From assembly GCF_040712315.1 (NCBI RefSeq), contig NC_134018.1, positions 43,277,335-43,341,334 on the forward strand: 64,000 bases of DNA. The letters run 5' to 3'. The translations under genes and the position numbers were made by a program. Of this stretch, positions 36,816 to 47,254 are shown in pieces (the first letter of the stretch is position 1; each line of letters begins with the position of its first letter). The notes under the pieces are model-generated. The model saw nothing but the letters and a program-made list of their open reading frames with translations, was not told where the DNA came from and did no database searches. Source of the stretch: Castanea sativa (Eukaryota; Streptophyta; Magnoliopsida; Fagales; Fagaceae).

Positions 36816-38368
36816 GGGACACGTCTGCCTGATTTGCTCCTAGCTTATCCTGACAAAGTCGATATTCTTTGAATTTTTATTAGTTGATTTAGTATTCAAC
36901 AATTGTAGCTTAATGTAGAGAAGGGAAAAGGGTCATAGAAGAAACAAATTTCAAGGTCTAAAACTTTGCAGGAAGAATGATTTCCTGCTAGGTTAGTTAT
37001 TATTTGGAGTAAGATTTGATTAGCAAAGATGCTGATTTAAAAAATATATATATTGTATTGTATTTTTTCCGACTCCTTTGGGGGTTGTTTATTAATTATT
37101 ATTTATTGGTATGTAAACTGTATACGAATCAGAGGCAATGGAATATTTATTATTTCTATGATCAAATTCTGCAACTTGTATCCATTTTGTGGACAAACAC
37201 AATGCAAGCTCTACAAAAATCTGAAATTCTGTTAATTGATTCTTGTGATCTATCACTGTTTCCCTTCACCTTCAGATGAGCATATGCATTTTCTTTCCGA
37301 TCATTATGCTGCAATTTGAGTTTTTGAGAGCTACCTTCCCCTATGATTAACTGGAAGTTTGAGCATTATCGCTCCTTTGTGCAAATTCTGCAAATCACAT
37401 TGTAGCAGTCTTCATTAGGATAGCTAAGGCTATAAATATATGGAAGGGCTAGTTGAGTTTGGTTGCTATTTTGATTCTGTCACTCATTTCTGCTACATGC
37501 TCAAATGATCTCACTGCTCATTTCTTTTGTCAAAAGCTTGGAAACCATGCTGCCATAACAATTGCCTTCATTTGGATTGCTGTAGAGTAAGGTAGTGTTG
37601 GCAAGAACTCGGGCTTCTTAGGCCTGTTTTGGTTTAACTTATTTTTATCCTAAAATGAAATGTACAACTTTTTGAAATATCACATTTTTAAGGTATAATT
37701 ATATCTCGACACAAAAAAAGAAAAAAAAGAATGGATGAAACTTACGTCATCCAATACCAATTTTTATATTGCACTTCCAAATGCAAAATCCTGAATATGC
37801 TGATTACTCATTACTAAAACCTAGAAAGATGTTGCTCTGCAGATCATTAGATTTGATCAAGTTAGGCACAGCACCAATTTCCTAACCTGTTTTCTTTTAC
37901 ACTCTTGAAAGGAGACTAATGGCCAACCAAGTTGCGCCTGGCTTTTAGTGGTCAAATTTGATTGAAATTGAATTTGTTGCCCGACATGAAAACATTATCT
38001 TGTAAACCAATTAACAGTTTTTTGTCTTGGACCGCACTGAGGCCATAGTTAGTTGAATTTCTTTCTAACTTTGTTGACTGCATCCCAATATGCACAGTAC
38101 GGGTGGCTGGTCTCCCTTACTTGAAATGTAAAACCAGGGTTATGGAAAGCAAAACAAAAAAATAAAAATAAAAATAAAAAATATACTTGTATATAAGAAC
38201 AGCCACCAAAACAACCCAACATTATTAGTCGCCATTAAGTCAAATTTGCATGTATCCTTTTGTTTTTTACTTCTTGTTTTCTTCTCAAATGATAAAAATA
38301 TTGTATTTAAATTAACTTATTTTCTTCCGCTCATTTTGTTTATTGTAAAAAAGTATAATTGTAATTAT
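36816..38368. other. 3' UTR and intergenic DNA between CCCH gene and E1
   Basis: The first few hundred bases are probably 3' UTR (AT-rich, no frame). No clear single poly(A) signal could be chosen. Nothing recognisable follows up to the ATTAT target duplication at 38364-38368. Confidence 0.45.
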
Positions 38369-39119
38369 TGTAAGTGCACAATTGCACCTGGCCCCAAGAA
38401 CAGTTGCGGGCCCGCCCCCCAATGAGCCTTAAACAATATGAATTTGTAGAGTGTGGGCTTGAAACCCAGGTTAGAAGTATGTGGGGATTAAATGACAAAC
38501 TAAGGATTTCGAACACTTGGAAACAATAAGGAATATTGCAAATTGGCCTCCTCGGACATAAGCCGAGAGCTGTTCTTATATTATATCCCTTTCTTAGTCT
38601 TTTCTTTCTTTTTAGGTTACAAAAATCCCTCCTCTTTCTGCCTTAAATTGCTCTTTATATACTATTCTTTTGAATGCTTTGTACACGTGTTGCCTCACCT
38701 TCCCCTTAGTCTAGATATTTCTTTTCTCAATGCCTTTGAATAGTAACCAGAAGTTTCTCTTCCACTGTTCAGGTGTCACTTCCCCATAAATGCGGCCAGG
38801 GTGGTAGGTGCAGGGTCTTTAATGTGGAGGTAGCAGCCTTTATCTTTGACATTTCTTCAACACCGGTGCTTCTGGGACGTTCTAGGGTTCACCCCTTTTA
38901 ACCATTGGCCTTAACCATGTCATCCCCTAATCTTTACTAGGAAATCCCGAGTTCTTCAACATTCATCCGAGGATAAGGTCACTCTCGGCTGGATCCTCGG
39001 ATCCTCAGCGTATGGGCCGACCCATAGTACTAACAATTTCTAAACCCAGGATCAGGTCGGCCTTCCTTAACACGGCCCACAAGGCCCACGTTCCCATCAG
39101 GATCTTTTTGCCCCCCACA
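38369..39119 (-). repeat. E1 3' LTR
   Basis: 751 bp. On the minus strand it starts TGTGGGGGGCAAAAAG and ends TGCACTTACA, with TATA box TATATAAA at 38661-38654. It differs from the E1 5' LTR by a handful of changes: CGCCCCCCAATGAG against CAGGCCCAATGAA at the U5 end, TAGTCTAG against TAGCCTAG, CTCAGCG against CTCGGCG, GGCTGG against GGTTGG, and TTTCTAA against TTTTTAA. Confidence 0.95.
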
Positions 39120-39129
39120 ATAGCCCCTC
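39120..39129 (-). promoter_or_regulatory. E1 polypurine tract
   Basis: On the minus strand GAGGGGCTAT lies directly before the 3' LTR, the position of the plus-strand primer. E2 has the same sequence. Confidence 0.7.
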
Positions 39130-39625
39130 AAAACTCTAATTTTCAACGTCCGAGGAGAAAAATAGGGTTTTGATCCGACGAGAACCTACTCCAATCATTT
39201 TGTGAGTAATGGCACGTGTGGAAATCGTTTCGCGTCCCAGAAGATGCTATTTGGCGGTTTTATTTTGAACAACGCGCGTATTCAATACTGACAGTTACAT
39301 TTTGTCCCTCACGTTTTACGGTGAGATGGACATCCAACGGCCCACATCACCCCACGAAATTTTAGGCGGGACAAACATAATTTCGAGGCCGCCTTTTCGC
39401 ACGTCGTGACGCTTCGGGAACCTGCGCCTTCATTTAATTCCTCTGGGGGTAATCCCATCAAGACATTAGCCATCATTCCTTACTTGCAGAAAACCGTGGA
39501 AATTTGCACTCCTTCAAACTCGTAAGTTCTTGCTCCTATTCTTAACCTCTTTCTCCTTGATATTTGTCCTCGGCTATCACTACAAACACTATCCCTCCTA
39601 GAGTCTAGTCTATCGTTCCTCGGTA

Positions 39626-42159
39626 ATGGGAAAATTCAAGTGTCTAGTTGATACCGCCGCCGGGATGGAAGGCTTTAGAGCCAAGTACCGTATTCCCGGC
39701 GACGTAGGGCTAAAATACGCCGGCAACGGCCGTGGCTGGTTCTAGGAAAGAGGGAGAGGTTATCATTCCTATGATAGCCTTTCTAGAGGGTGGGATGACC
39801 CTTCCAATGAAACCTGTAACTAGGGAGTACCTTCGCAACCACCGGTTGTGTCCCGATCAATGCCTCCCAAACGTTTTTAGAGTTCTAGGTAGTGTAGATG
39901 CTCTAAACGAGCAGATGGGTTTAAACCTCACATGGCACGATGTCGTGTTCCTATATGAGTCCCACAAACTTTCTAAAGTAGGTTATTACATTAAATCTCG
40001 GTCCAGCACCGTTAGGCTAATCTCCTGTCTGCCCAAATCAAACAAAGGCATGAAGGACGACTACTTGATCGTGTCTGGGAACTGGCACGACGGCTTCCAC
40101 TGCCCAGTTGAGTGGGGGGATCCAGGTGCGACGCCGTAGGATTAACCTCCCCACGACACAACTTCTCCTAACACACACACAGAAATGCGTATTCGTACTT
40201 ACTTAAATTTGTTAAACATCTATATAAATCTGACCAAGTTTGTTTGTTTTTGACATCTTTTTGGCAGATAAGCAACGCGTGCGTCCTCGTCTGAGTCACT
40301 GTAACATCGCAGATCTGAACCGGGTACTTCGCTCCGAGGTGTTCGTTAGTGAAGACCTACAACTCCGGGCTGCTCACCTTATCCTTGGGTACACCCCCCT
40401 TTCCAAAGACTTCCAGGAGATAGAGAACGCCATAATTGCAGGCGACCGAAGACGAAAGAGGATAAACGTAGCTCGGCCTCACTTTTTAGACGACCGTGAC
40501 CTCCCGGACGCTCCTAATACCATTTTGTACAACCGGCCGATAGCAGCAGTCCCTCTCGCCGTGCACTCACAAGCAACTGTCGTTCCAGAAGAGCAGGTGT
40601 CTTCTTCACACACACTCGACGACGAGATAGACCAATTCCATCTCGAAGACACCGAGAGACCTCGCGGGAACCAGTTTGTGGTACTCTCCGACGAGGAGGA
40701 AGAAGCCACCGAGGCCTCTGGAATTGCAGGGTTTGTGGTTGCCCTTCCCGAAGACGAATTTGAAGAAGACATGGGAAGAATGGAGGGTCTCCTCACCAAT
40801 AGGGCTGCTAAGGTTGCCGAGAAAAAGAAAGGGACATCTCAAGTTCCCCCAGCTTTACCTCCTCCTCCTCCTCCAGCTGAGCCAAAACTGCCAACCGAGG
40901 ATCCTAAGAAGAAGAGGAAGGGGGATAACGAGGGGACGATTACTAAAGACCCCAAGAAACCACGCCAACAACTCCCACCGGCCCAGCAGCAGAAGCTGGA
41001 CAAGGGCAAGGGTAGAGCCCGTTCGGCTGAAATTGGGGAAATCAGGGACGAGGCTGAAGTGCGACGAGCACCGACCACCTGGTCCCCCGATTTAAGACTG
41101 GACGGCGCTCCCATCTCCTGCCAATCCAGTATAAGGGCAGTTCAACAAGGCCACGCCCACCACCTGGCCGAGGTCTTGGAACGCCCTCTTCTGCTGCCCA
41201 AGGACATGGAGACCTTGGAAAAGATGGGCCAGCCACAACTATTCCTCTCACTAAAAAGAGACTTAGCGTTGGTAAGTATTTCTCCTTTTAACAATATTTA
41301 TAAGTAAGTTTGTTTTTTTGTTGTTTTTTAACTCCATCATACTTTACCACAGGCTATTCAGGAGGTCTTCGTAGCTGAGAAGTTTATTGAAGACACTCGG
41401 AAAATAGCCAGGACTGAGCTCGAAATCAGGATGGAAACTGAGAAGTCCTTGGGCACAGCCCTTGCTGCGAATGAGAAGTTGACCTCGGAGGTGGCTGATC
41501 TGAGGAGAGAGAAAAATGGGGTCGAGTCGAATTTGATGACCATGAAGACCCAGATAGAGGGACAGCGCAAGCTCCTTCGTGAAAGAGATGAAGAGCTCTC
41601 CCAAGCTCAAAGGGAGTGCTCGGATCTAAAGAAGGAACTGGAGTTAATGAAGAAAGAAGCCAGCTCCTTCCAACTTTCTCTCCTCGCCGCCAAGCAGGCA
41701 AGTTTTGATGAAGGGGTAGCAACCACCGAGGAACAGCTGACAGAGGAGTTCGCGGCTTTATGCCGCGATTACTGTCAAAAAGTATGGGGGGAAGCTTTAA
41801 ACGTAGCAGGAGTTCCCCAATCTTCGGATTTGAGGAAGTCCGAGAACGTTTGGCTTCCCCTAGAAATACAGGAGATTGAAGAGGCTCCTGCTGTTACTCC
41901 TACCCCTGAGACAACTCTTCCTGCTCTACCTCCAATGGTCCCACAGCAAATTCCTGATCCTACAGAACCTTCTGGTTCCAATAAAGAAAAGGAAGGAGGA
42001 GTGGATGCAGAGAAGGACTTGAACCAGACAGTGGAACCCAACGTCCTTCCAACAAAGACAGCGGATAAAGGAAAGCAGGTTATGACTCCTTTTGAGCTGG
42101 AGTTGAGAAAGACCGAGGGTACTAGTACCTCTCAGCAAGATCCTCCTCCAACAGCTTAG
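39626..42159 (+). pseudogene. E1 antisense ORF, three exons, frameshifted in exon 1
   Basis: Encoded opposite to gag-pol. Exons 39626-40125, 40268-41271 and 41353-42159; introns of 142 bp (GTGCGA...TTTGGCAG) and 81 bp (GTAAGT...CCACAG) with consensus borders, in phases 1 and 0. Exon 1 encodes the domain with IPMIAFLEGGMTLPMKP, NVFRVLGSVDALN and VRLISCLPKSN. Exon 2 has DLNRVLRSEVFV, an acidic stretch and a basic KK/Pro-rich stretch. Exon 3 is a coiled coil (EKLTSEVADLRREK...) then a Pro/Thr-rich tail. Compared with E2, two bases are missing within 39717-39722, so the ATG at 39626 goes out of frame before the conserved domain; exons 2 and 3 are open. The intact form would be about 770 residues. 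Function unknown; antisense ORFs are known in Tat elements. Confidence 0.75.
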
Positions 42160-42710
42160 GACTTAGCTTAGGGCTTCTCTTTTTCCATTCTTTTTTTGTT
42201 TTTGAATTATATATTGTAATGCATATTCAACTGATTAATGAAGAACGATTTCGTTTACTTTTCACTTGGATTGTGTCTGCTTTTACTTTATTCTTTTTGT
42301 ACTTATTACAAAAGTTTCCCATTAAGTCATATCAAAAGTTTCTCAGAGTATAAAAATCTAACTCCAAGGATTGCACAATCATAACTTCCACATAATCATG
42401 CGTATATTATTAAAGATTTAATACAAGGTGACATGGTTAATTCATTTGAATAATGCCTCGATTAAGAAGAAGAGAGGGCCTCATATAACGATTAAACCCT
42501 TGTAATGCATAGCTCTGTTTCTAGTAAGATGTAAGAGCCGAGGACCATTCCTTACACAATCAGAAGTTAACTTTACGATTTGAGTTAATAAACAGTAACG
42601 TATTAACATCCAGACACAATCAGAAGTTAACTTTAATCAAAGCCGTAGTCCGAAGATAAATATTAAGCAATCTTTCGTTTAATTCTTAAAAATTGTAACT
42701 GTAAATGTTA

Positions 42711-43012
42711 ATTTTCCCAAAGTAGGAGGTCCGAAGACCCGGCATAACTAAGGTTCTGTTTAACAAATGACAAGACATCAATTTCCACAAGGTTTGTGAT
42801 CCGAGGACTGCACTTAACCAAGTTTCTGTTTGATTCTTAAAAATTATCACTTCAAATGTTAATTTTCCCAAAGTAGGAGGTCCGAAGACCCGGCATAACT
42901 AAGGTTCTGTTTAACAAATGACAAGACATCAATTTCCACAAGGTTTGTGATCCGAGGACTGCACTTAACCAAGTTTCTGTTTGATTCTTAAAAATTATCA
43001 CTTCAAGCGTCA
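42711..43012. repeat. E1 151-bp tandem duplication
   Basis: Two near-identical copies of a 151-bp block (each with AAGTAGGAGGTCCGAAGACC and GATCCGAGGACTGCACTTAA) between pol and the aORF. The same duplication is in E2 at 58831-59132, and the corresponding place in the 16169-24638 element holds the 70-bp array. Confidence 0.9.
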
Positions 43013-43057
43013 GAGCTACTCATAACTTTGAAATACAACCGAGAAAAGCTCATTTTA

Positions 43058-46000
43058 TTAATAATAATACCTTCTAAGATTATTTACATTCCATGGACGT
43101 GGTACAATCCGTTCGTCTAGATCGGCTAGCCTATATGACCCTATGCCTGCTACTGAAACAATGCGATAGGGGCCTTCCCAGTTAGGTCCCAGCTTACCCC
43201 AAGCCGGGTTCTTAGAAGTGCCTACAACTTTCCTTAATACAAGATCACCAGGTGCAAGTGGTCTTAGCTTCACATGGGCATCATATCCTCGTTTTAGCTT
43301 CTGCTGATAATAGGCCATCTGGACCATAGCTGCCTCACGCCGTTCTTCAAGTAAATCAAGACCTTTCTCTAGAAGTCCCTCGTTATTCTCTGGGCTAAAA
43401 GAACTTGTCTTTAGAGTAGGAAAACCAGATTCCAAAGGTATCACCGCCTCGGCTCCATAAGTCATAGAGAATGGCGTTTCTCCAGTGGATCTGCGCGGTG
43501 TGGTCCGATACGTCCACAGGACATGAGGGAGCTCCTCTACCCATCTACCTTTCGCATCGTCCAACCTCTTCTTGAGCCCGTTAACTATAACCTTGTTAAC
43601 GGCCTCGGCTTGTCCATTTCCCTGAGGATAAACAGGGGTGGAATATCTGTTTATGATACCCATGTCACCACAATACTTCCTAAAAGCCTTACTATCGAAC
43701 TGGACACCATTGTCAGAGATGAGTGTGTGTGGTACACCAAATCTAGTAACGATGTTTTTCCATATGAATTTCTTCGAATCGACATCTCGGATATTGGCTA
43801 AGGGCTCAGCTTCAACCCATTTAGTGAAGTAGTCTGTTCCCACCAGCAGCCATCTTTTGTTGCCAACAGCCCTCGGAAATGGCCCTACAATGTCCAAGCC
43901 CCACTGTGCGAAAGGCCAAGGGCTGGAGAGAGGGTTAAGAACCCCTCCAGGTTGGTGGATATTAGGGGCGAACCTCTGACATTGATCGCATTTTCTAGCA
44001 TAGTCCTGAGCTTCCCTCTGCATATTAGGCCACCAATAACCCTGCGTCAGGGCTCTATGGGCTAAAGACCTTCCCCCAGTGTGGCTCCCACAAATTCCCT
44101 CATGCAATTCCTCCAGTAATGTCTCTGTTGATTCAGGGTGCACACATAACAAATACGGTCCTGAGAAGGATCGTTTGTACAGCTTCTGGTCCTCGGACAA
44201 CCAGAAACGCGGCGCCTTTCGACGTATCTTTTCTGCTTCAACCTTGGCTTCGGGCAGAATGTCATTTTTAAGAAAAGATATGATCGAATCCATCCAACTA
44301 GGACCAGGCCTTATTAGATGGATGCGAGGTGCGTTAGCAGTTACAAGAGAAGGTTCTACCAAATCCTGAACGAGGATAACCCTTGGTAACCCTTGAGCCG
44401 AGGACGTTGCCAAAGTAGCCAAGGAATCTGCATGAGTGTTTCCACTCCTAGAAACGTGAGCTAAGGAAAAGGAGTCGAATTCAGCCTGCTGGCGTTTGAC
44501 CTGGGCCAAATATTCCTGCATTCTGGAGTCTCTAGCCTCCATGGTTCCCATGACCTGGCCGACCACTAACTGAGAGTCTGAGAACACGTGGATTTCCTTG
44601 CCACCCATCTTATGTACCATTTGCATGCCTACCAAGACTGCTTCATACTCGGCCTCGTTATTAGTAGCCGAGAAGGCCAATCTCAAAGATTTTTCGAAGA
44701 CAATTCCTTCAGGGGACATTAGAACAAGTCCAACACCAGACCCTCTTTGATTAGCAGCCCCATCCACATGAACTCTCCAAACCGAGGGCGATACGTCTGT
44801 GATCACACCAACTGATTTCTCACCCATGTGTGCTTCTTTTGAAGTTTCTTCTATCAATGGTTCAGTAAACTCTGCCACCAAATCTGCGAGGACCTGTCCC
44901 TTTACCGATGTGCGAGGCCTGTATTTAACATCAAAGGCTCCCAAAATGGTTCCCCATTTTGCCACCCTGCCAGAGTAATCAGCACTACGCAACACAGCCT
45001 TAAGAGGCAACTGGGTCAAAACAACCACAGTATGAGATTGGAAATAATGAGGAAGTTTGCGCGTGGCGTGGACTACAGCCAGAAGTGCTTTTTCCAAGGG
45101 CAGATAGCGCACCTCGGCCTCATTCAAGGACTTACTAACGTAGTAGATCGGTCTCTGCACTCCGCTTTCATTCCTTATAAGGACTAAGCTCACCGCGTGA
45201 ATAGCCACGGCCAGATAAGCGAATAAAACCTCGTCCACCTCAGGGCGAGATAAAATAGGTGGGCGAGAAAGATATTGCTTAAGCTGTTGGAAAGCTAAAT
45301 CGCAGTCTTCAGTCCATTGAAACCCTTTCCACTTGTGCAACAACTGAAAGAAAGGACGACACCGATCAGCTGACCGAGAAATAAATCTATTCAACGCAAC
45401 CACCATTCCAGTCAATTTCTGAATCTCTTTTGGGTTCCTAGGCGGCTGCAAATTCTGAATAGCCTTAACCTGCACCGGGTTTACCTCTATACCCCTATGA
45501 GTAATCATATATCCCAAGAACCTTCCAGATCCCACGCCAAAAGAACACTTGGAGGCGTTAAGGCGCAACTTATACTTCCTTAGCATTTGGAAGGTGTCGG
45601 CCAGATCTGTCATGTGCGACGGTATTGCCTTACTCTTCACCACCATATCATCCACGTATACTTCGATGGTTTTCCCCATTTGCTGTTCAAACATTCGGGT
45701 CATCATTCTTTGATAAGTAGCCCCAGCGTTTTTTAATCCAAACGGCATGACCTTATAATGATAGTTCCCGGTTGGAGTAATGAAAGCAGTCTTCTCCTGA
45801 TCCTCCAACGCCAAGGGAATTTGGTGGTAACCCTGGAAGGCGTCCAAGAAACTCATCCGAGGATGTCCAACAGTGGCATCTACCAGTTGATCAATCCGTG
45901 GCATTGGGAACGAATCTTTAGGACAGGCCTTGTTCAGATCAGTAAAGTCCACACATACTCTCCAGTTACCGCTCTTCTTTTTAACAACAACAGTATGAGC

Positions 46001-46342
46001 CAACCATTCAGGGTAGAAAACTTCTTTGATAGCCCCCGCCCTTTTGAGTTTAAGAACCTCTTCCTTCACAGCTTCAGAATGTTCTCGGGAAGATCGCCGA
46101 GGTGGCTGCCTCCTCGGAACAATGGCAGGATTGACGTTTAAACGATGACAAATAAAGTTCGGATCTACACCTGGAGCCTCATAGGGGTCCCACGCAAAAA
46201 CATCTAAATTATCTTTCAGAAATTTCAACAACTCCATCTTCTCTTGGTGTGGCAAAAGTATGCCAACTTGGAAAAACCTCTCTGGATCATCTGTTATTAC
46301 AAACTTCTCTAACTCCTCACAAATAGCCTCGTCTCCTGTCAT
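43058..46342 (-). CDS. E1 pol: RT, RNase H, aRNase H, integrase
   Basis: 1094 open codons. Domain order and residues are as in E2 pol: RT with YVDD at 229-232, gypsy RNase H, an archaeal-type RNase H with Asp527 and Asp589, an integrase zinc finger ending C785-X2-C788, and integrase core D817, D877, E913. There is no chromodomain; the C terminus is PYRIVSVAGIGSYRLADLDE...RPWNVNNLRRYYY. Only two residues differ from E2 (Leu against Met at 42, Asp against Tyr at 928). It makes cDNA and integrates it. The ATG is only the first Met in the frame; in E2 the frame continues upstream through a UAG into protease. In E1 a one-base deletion before that UAG puts the protease in another frame, so pol would be poorly or not expressed as a Pro-Pol fusion. 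Confidence 0.93.
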   Translation of the reverse strand: MTGDEAICEELEKFVITDDPERFFQVGILLPHQEKMELLKFLKDNLDVFAWDPYEAPGVDPNFICHRLNVNPAIVPRRQPPRRSSREHSEAVKEEVLKLKRAGAIKEVFYPEWLAHTVVVKKKSGNWRVCVDFTDLNKACPKDSFPMPRIDQLVDATVGHPRMSFLDAFQGYHQIPLALEDQEKTAFITPTGNYHYKVMPFGLKNAGATYQRMMTRMFEQQMGKTIEVYVDDMVVKSKAIPSHMTDLADTFQMLRKYKLRLNASKCSFGVGSGRFLGYMITHRGIEVNPVQVKAIQNLQPPRNPKEIQKLTGMVVALNRFISRSADRCRPFFQLLHKWKGFQWTEDCDLAFQQLKQYLSRPPILSRPEVDEVLFAYLAVAIHAVSLVLIRNESGVQRPIYYVSKSLNEAEVRYLPLEKALLAVVHATRKLPHYFQSHTVVVLTQLPLKAVLRSADYSGRVAKWGTILGAFDVKYRPRTSVKGQVLADLVAEFTEPLIEETSKEAHMGEKSVGVITDVSPSVWRVHVDGAANQRGSGVGLVLMSPEGIVFEKSLRLAFSATNNEAEYEAVLVGMQMVHKMGGKEIHVFSDSQLVVGQVMGTMEARDSRMQEYLAQVKRQQAEFDSFSLAHVSRSGNTHADSLATLATSSAQGLPRVILVQDLVEPSLVTANAPRIHLIRPGPSWMDSIISFLKNDILPEAKVEAEKIRRKAPRFWLSEDQKLYKRSFSGPYLLCVHPESTETLLEELHEGICGSHTGGRSLAHRALTQGYWWPNMQREAQDYARKCDQCQRFAPNIHQPGGVLNPLSSPWPFAQWGLDIVGPFPRAVGNKRWLLVGTDYFTKWVEAEPLANIRDVDSKKFIWKNIVTRFGVPHTLISDNGVQFDSKAFRKYCGDMGIINRYSTPVYPQGNGQAEAVNKVIVNGLKKRLDDAKGRWVEELPHVLWTYRTTPRRSTGETPFSMTYGAEAVIPLESGFPTLKTSSFSPENNEGLLEKGLDLLEERREAAMVQMAYYQQKLKRGYDAHVKLRPLAPGDLVLRKVVGTSKNPAWGKLGPNWEGPYRIVSVAGIGSYRLADLDERIVPRPWNVNNLRRYYY

Positions 46343-46365
46343 CGCTCCAGGTGCCTCCGGAGCTG

Positions 46366-47226
46366 TTAATTGCTATGACTCCTGGATGGGCAAGGTTGAT
46401 GACTCAATTTCGATCGACGAAGCACCGCAGCGGATATGCATTGCCTAGCCACTACCTGGCTGCCGAGGATTTCCTCAACATGCTCCCCCGAGGGGAATTT
46501 CACCTTAACATGTAAGGTAGAGGAGACAGCTCCCAAGGCGTGCAACCATGGCCTGGCGAGGATGGCTGTATATGGAGAGTACGCGTCAACAACAATGAAA
46601 TCTACCTCCACCGTTTCGGTGCCGGATTGAACGGGTAAACGGATCTGTCCCTTCGGCATAACGGCCCTTCCTTCGAAGCTTATAAGTGGGGAGTCATAAG
46701 GGGTTAAATCTTCCAACTCCAATCTTAGCCCTTTAAATAGATCAGGGTACATGATATCTGCACCGCTGCCCTGATCTATCATCACCCTTCTCACATCATA
46801 GTTCCCTATTCTGAGGGTAACCACAAGAGCATCGTCATGGGGCTGGATAGTCCCTACCTTATCCTCCTCGGAGAAACCCAAGACAGGTAAAGTGCTCCTT
46901 AATCTCTTCGGCCTGCTACCCACATCCTCGGCCTGCAGATGGGAAACCGCCATAACCCTAGTGGGACCTGAGCCGGTCCTACCAGGTGCAGCGAAGATAA
47001 CATTAATTGTTCCCAATGCTGGCCGAGATGAACTGTTCCTCTGATTGTTTGAACCAACTTGACTGACCTGCCCGGTGGGCTGACACAAGTGCTGCTTTAA
47101 CTTTCCCTCACCGACGAGCTGCTCTAGATGATTCCACAGGGTCCGACAGTTCTCGGTAGTGTGGCCCACATCCTGATGGTACTGACAGAAAAGGTTTTGA
47201 TTTCTTCTAGCAGGGTCCCCTGCCAT
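46366..47226 (-). CDS. E1 gag zinc-knuckle/protease ORF
   Basis: 286 codons. It begins with the nucleocapsid-like FCQYHQDVGHTTENCRTL block, then an aspartic protease with the active-site segment VMIDQGSGADIMYPDLFKG, preceded by TLRIGNYDVRR. The role is Gag-Pol maturation in the virus-like particle. The last residues (RRSKLSHQPCPSRSHSN) differ from E2 because E1 has one base fewer near 46429 (TCGATCG against TCAGTCAG). The frame therefore ends at a TAA (46366-46368) rather than at the UAG-CAA-UUA used in E2, and is out of frame with pol. Confidence 0.85.
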   Translation of the reverse strand: MAGDPARRNQNLFCQYHQDVGHTTENCRTLWNHLEQLVGEGKLKQHLCQPTGQVSQVGSNNQRNSSSRPALGTINVIFAAPGRTGSGPTRVMAVSHLQAEDVGSRPKRLRSTLPVLGFSEEDKVGTIQPHDDALVVTLRIGNYDVRRVMIDQGSGADIMYPDLFKGLRLELEDLTPYDSPLISFEGRAVMPKGQIRLPVQSGTETVEVDFIVVDAYSPYTAILARPWLHALGAVSSTLHVKVKFPSGEHVEEILGSQVVARQCISAAVLRRSKLSHQPCPSRSHSN

Positions 47227-47254
47227 CTTGCCGGGCCATCTGAAGAAGGGCTCT

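Noticed and set aside
43058..46342. Captured host genes or a novel system inside E1/E2 pol
   Set aside because: All of the long frame is accounted for by standard RT, RNase H, aRNase H and integrase modules.
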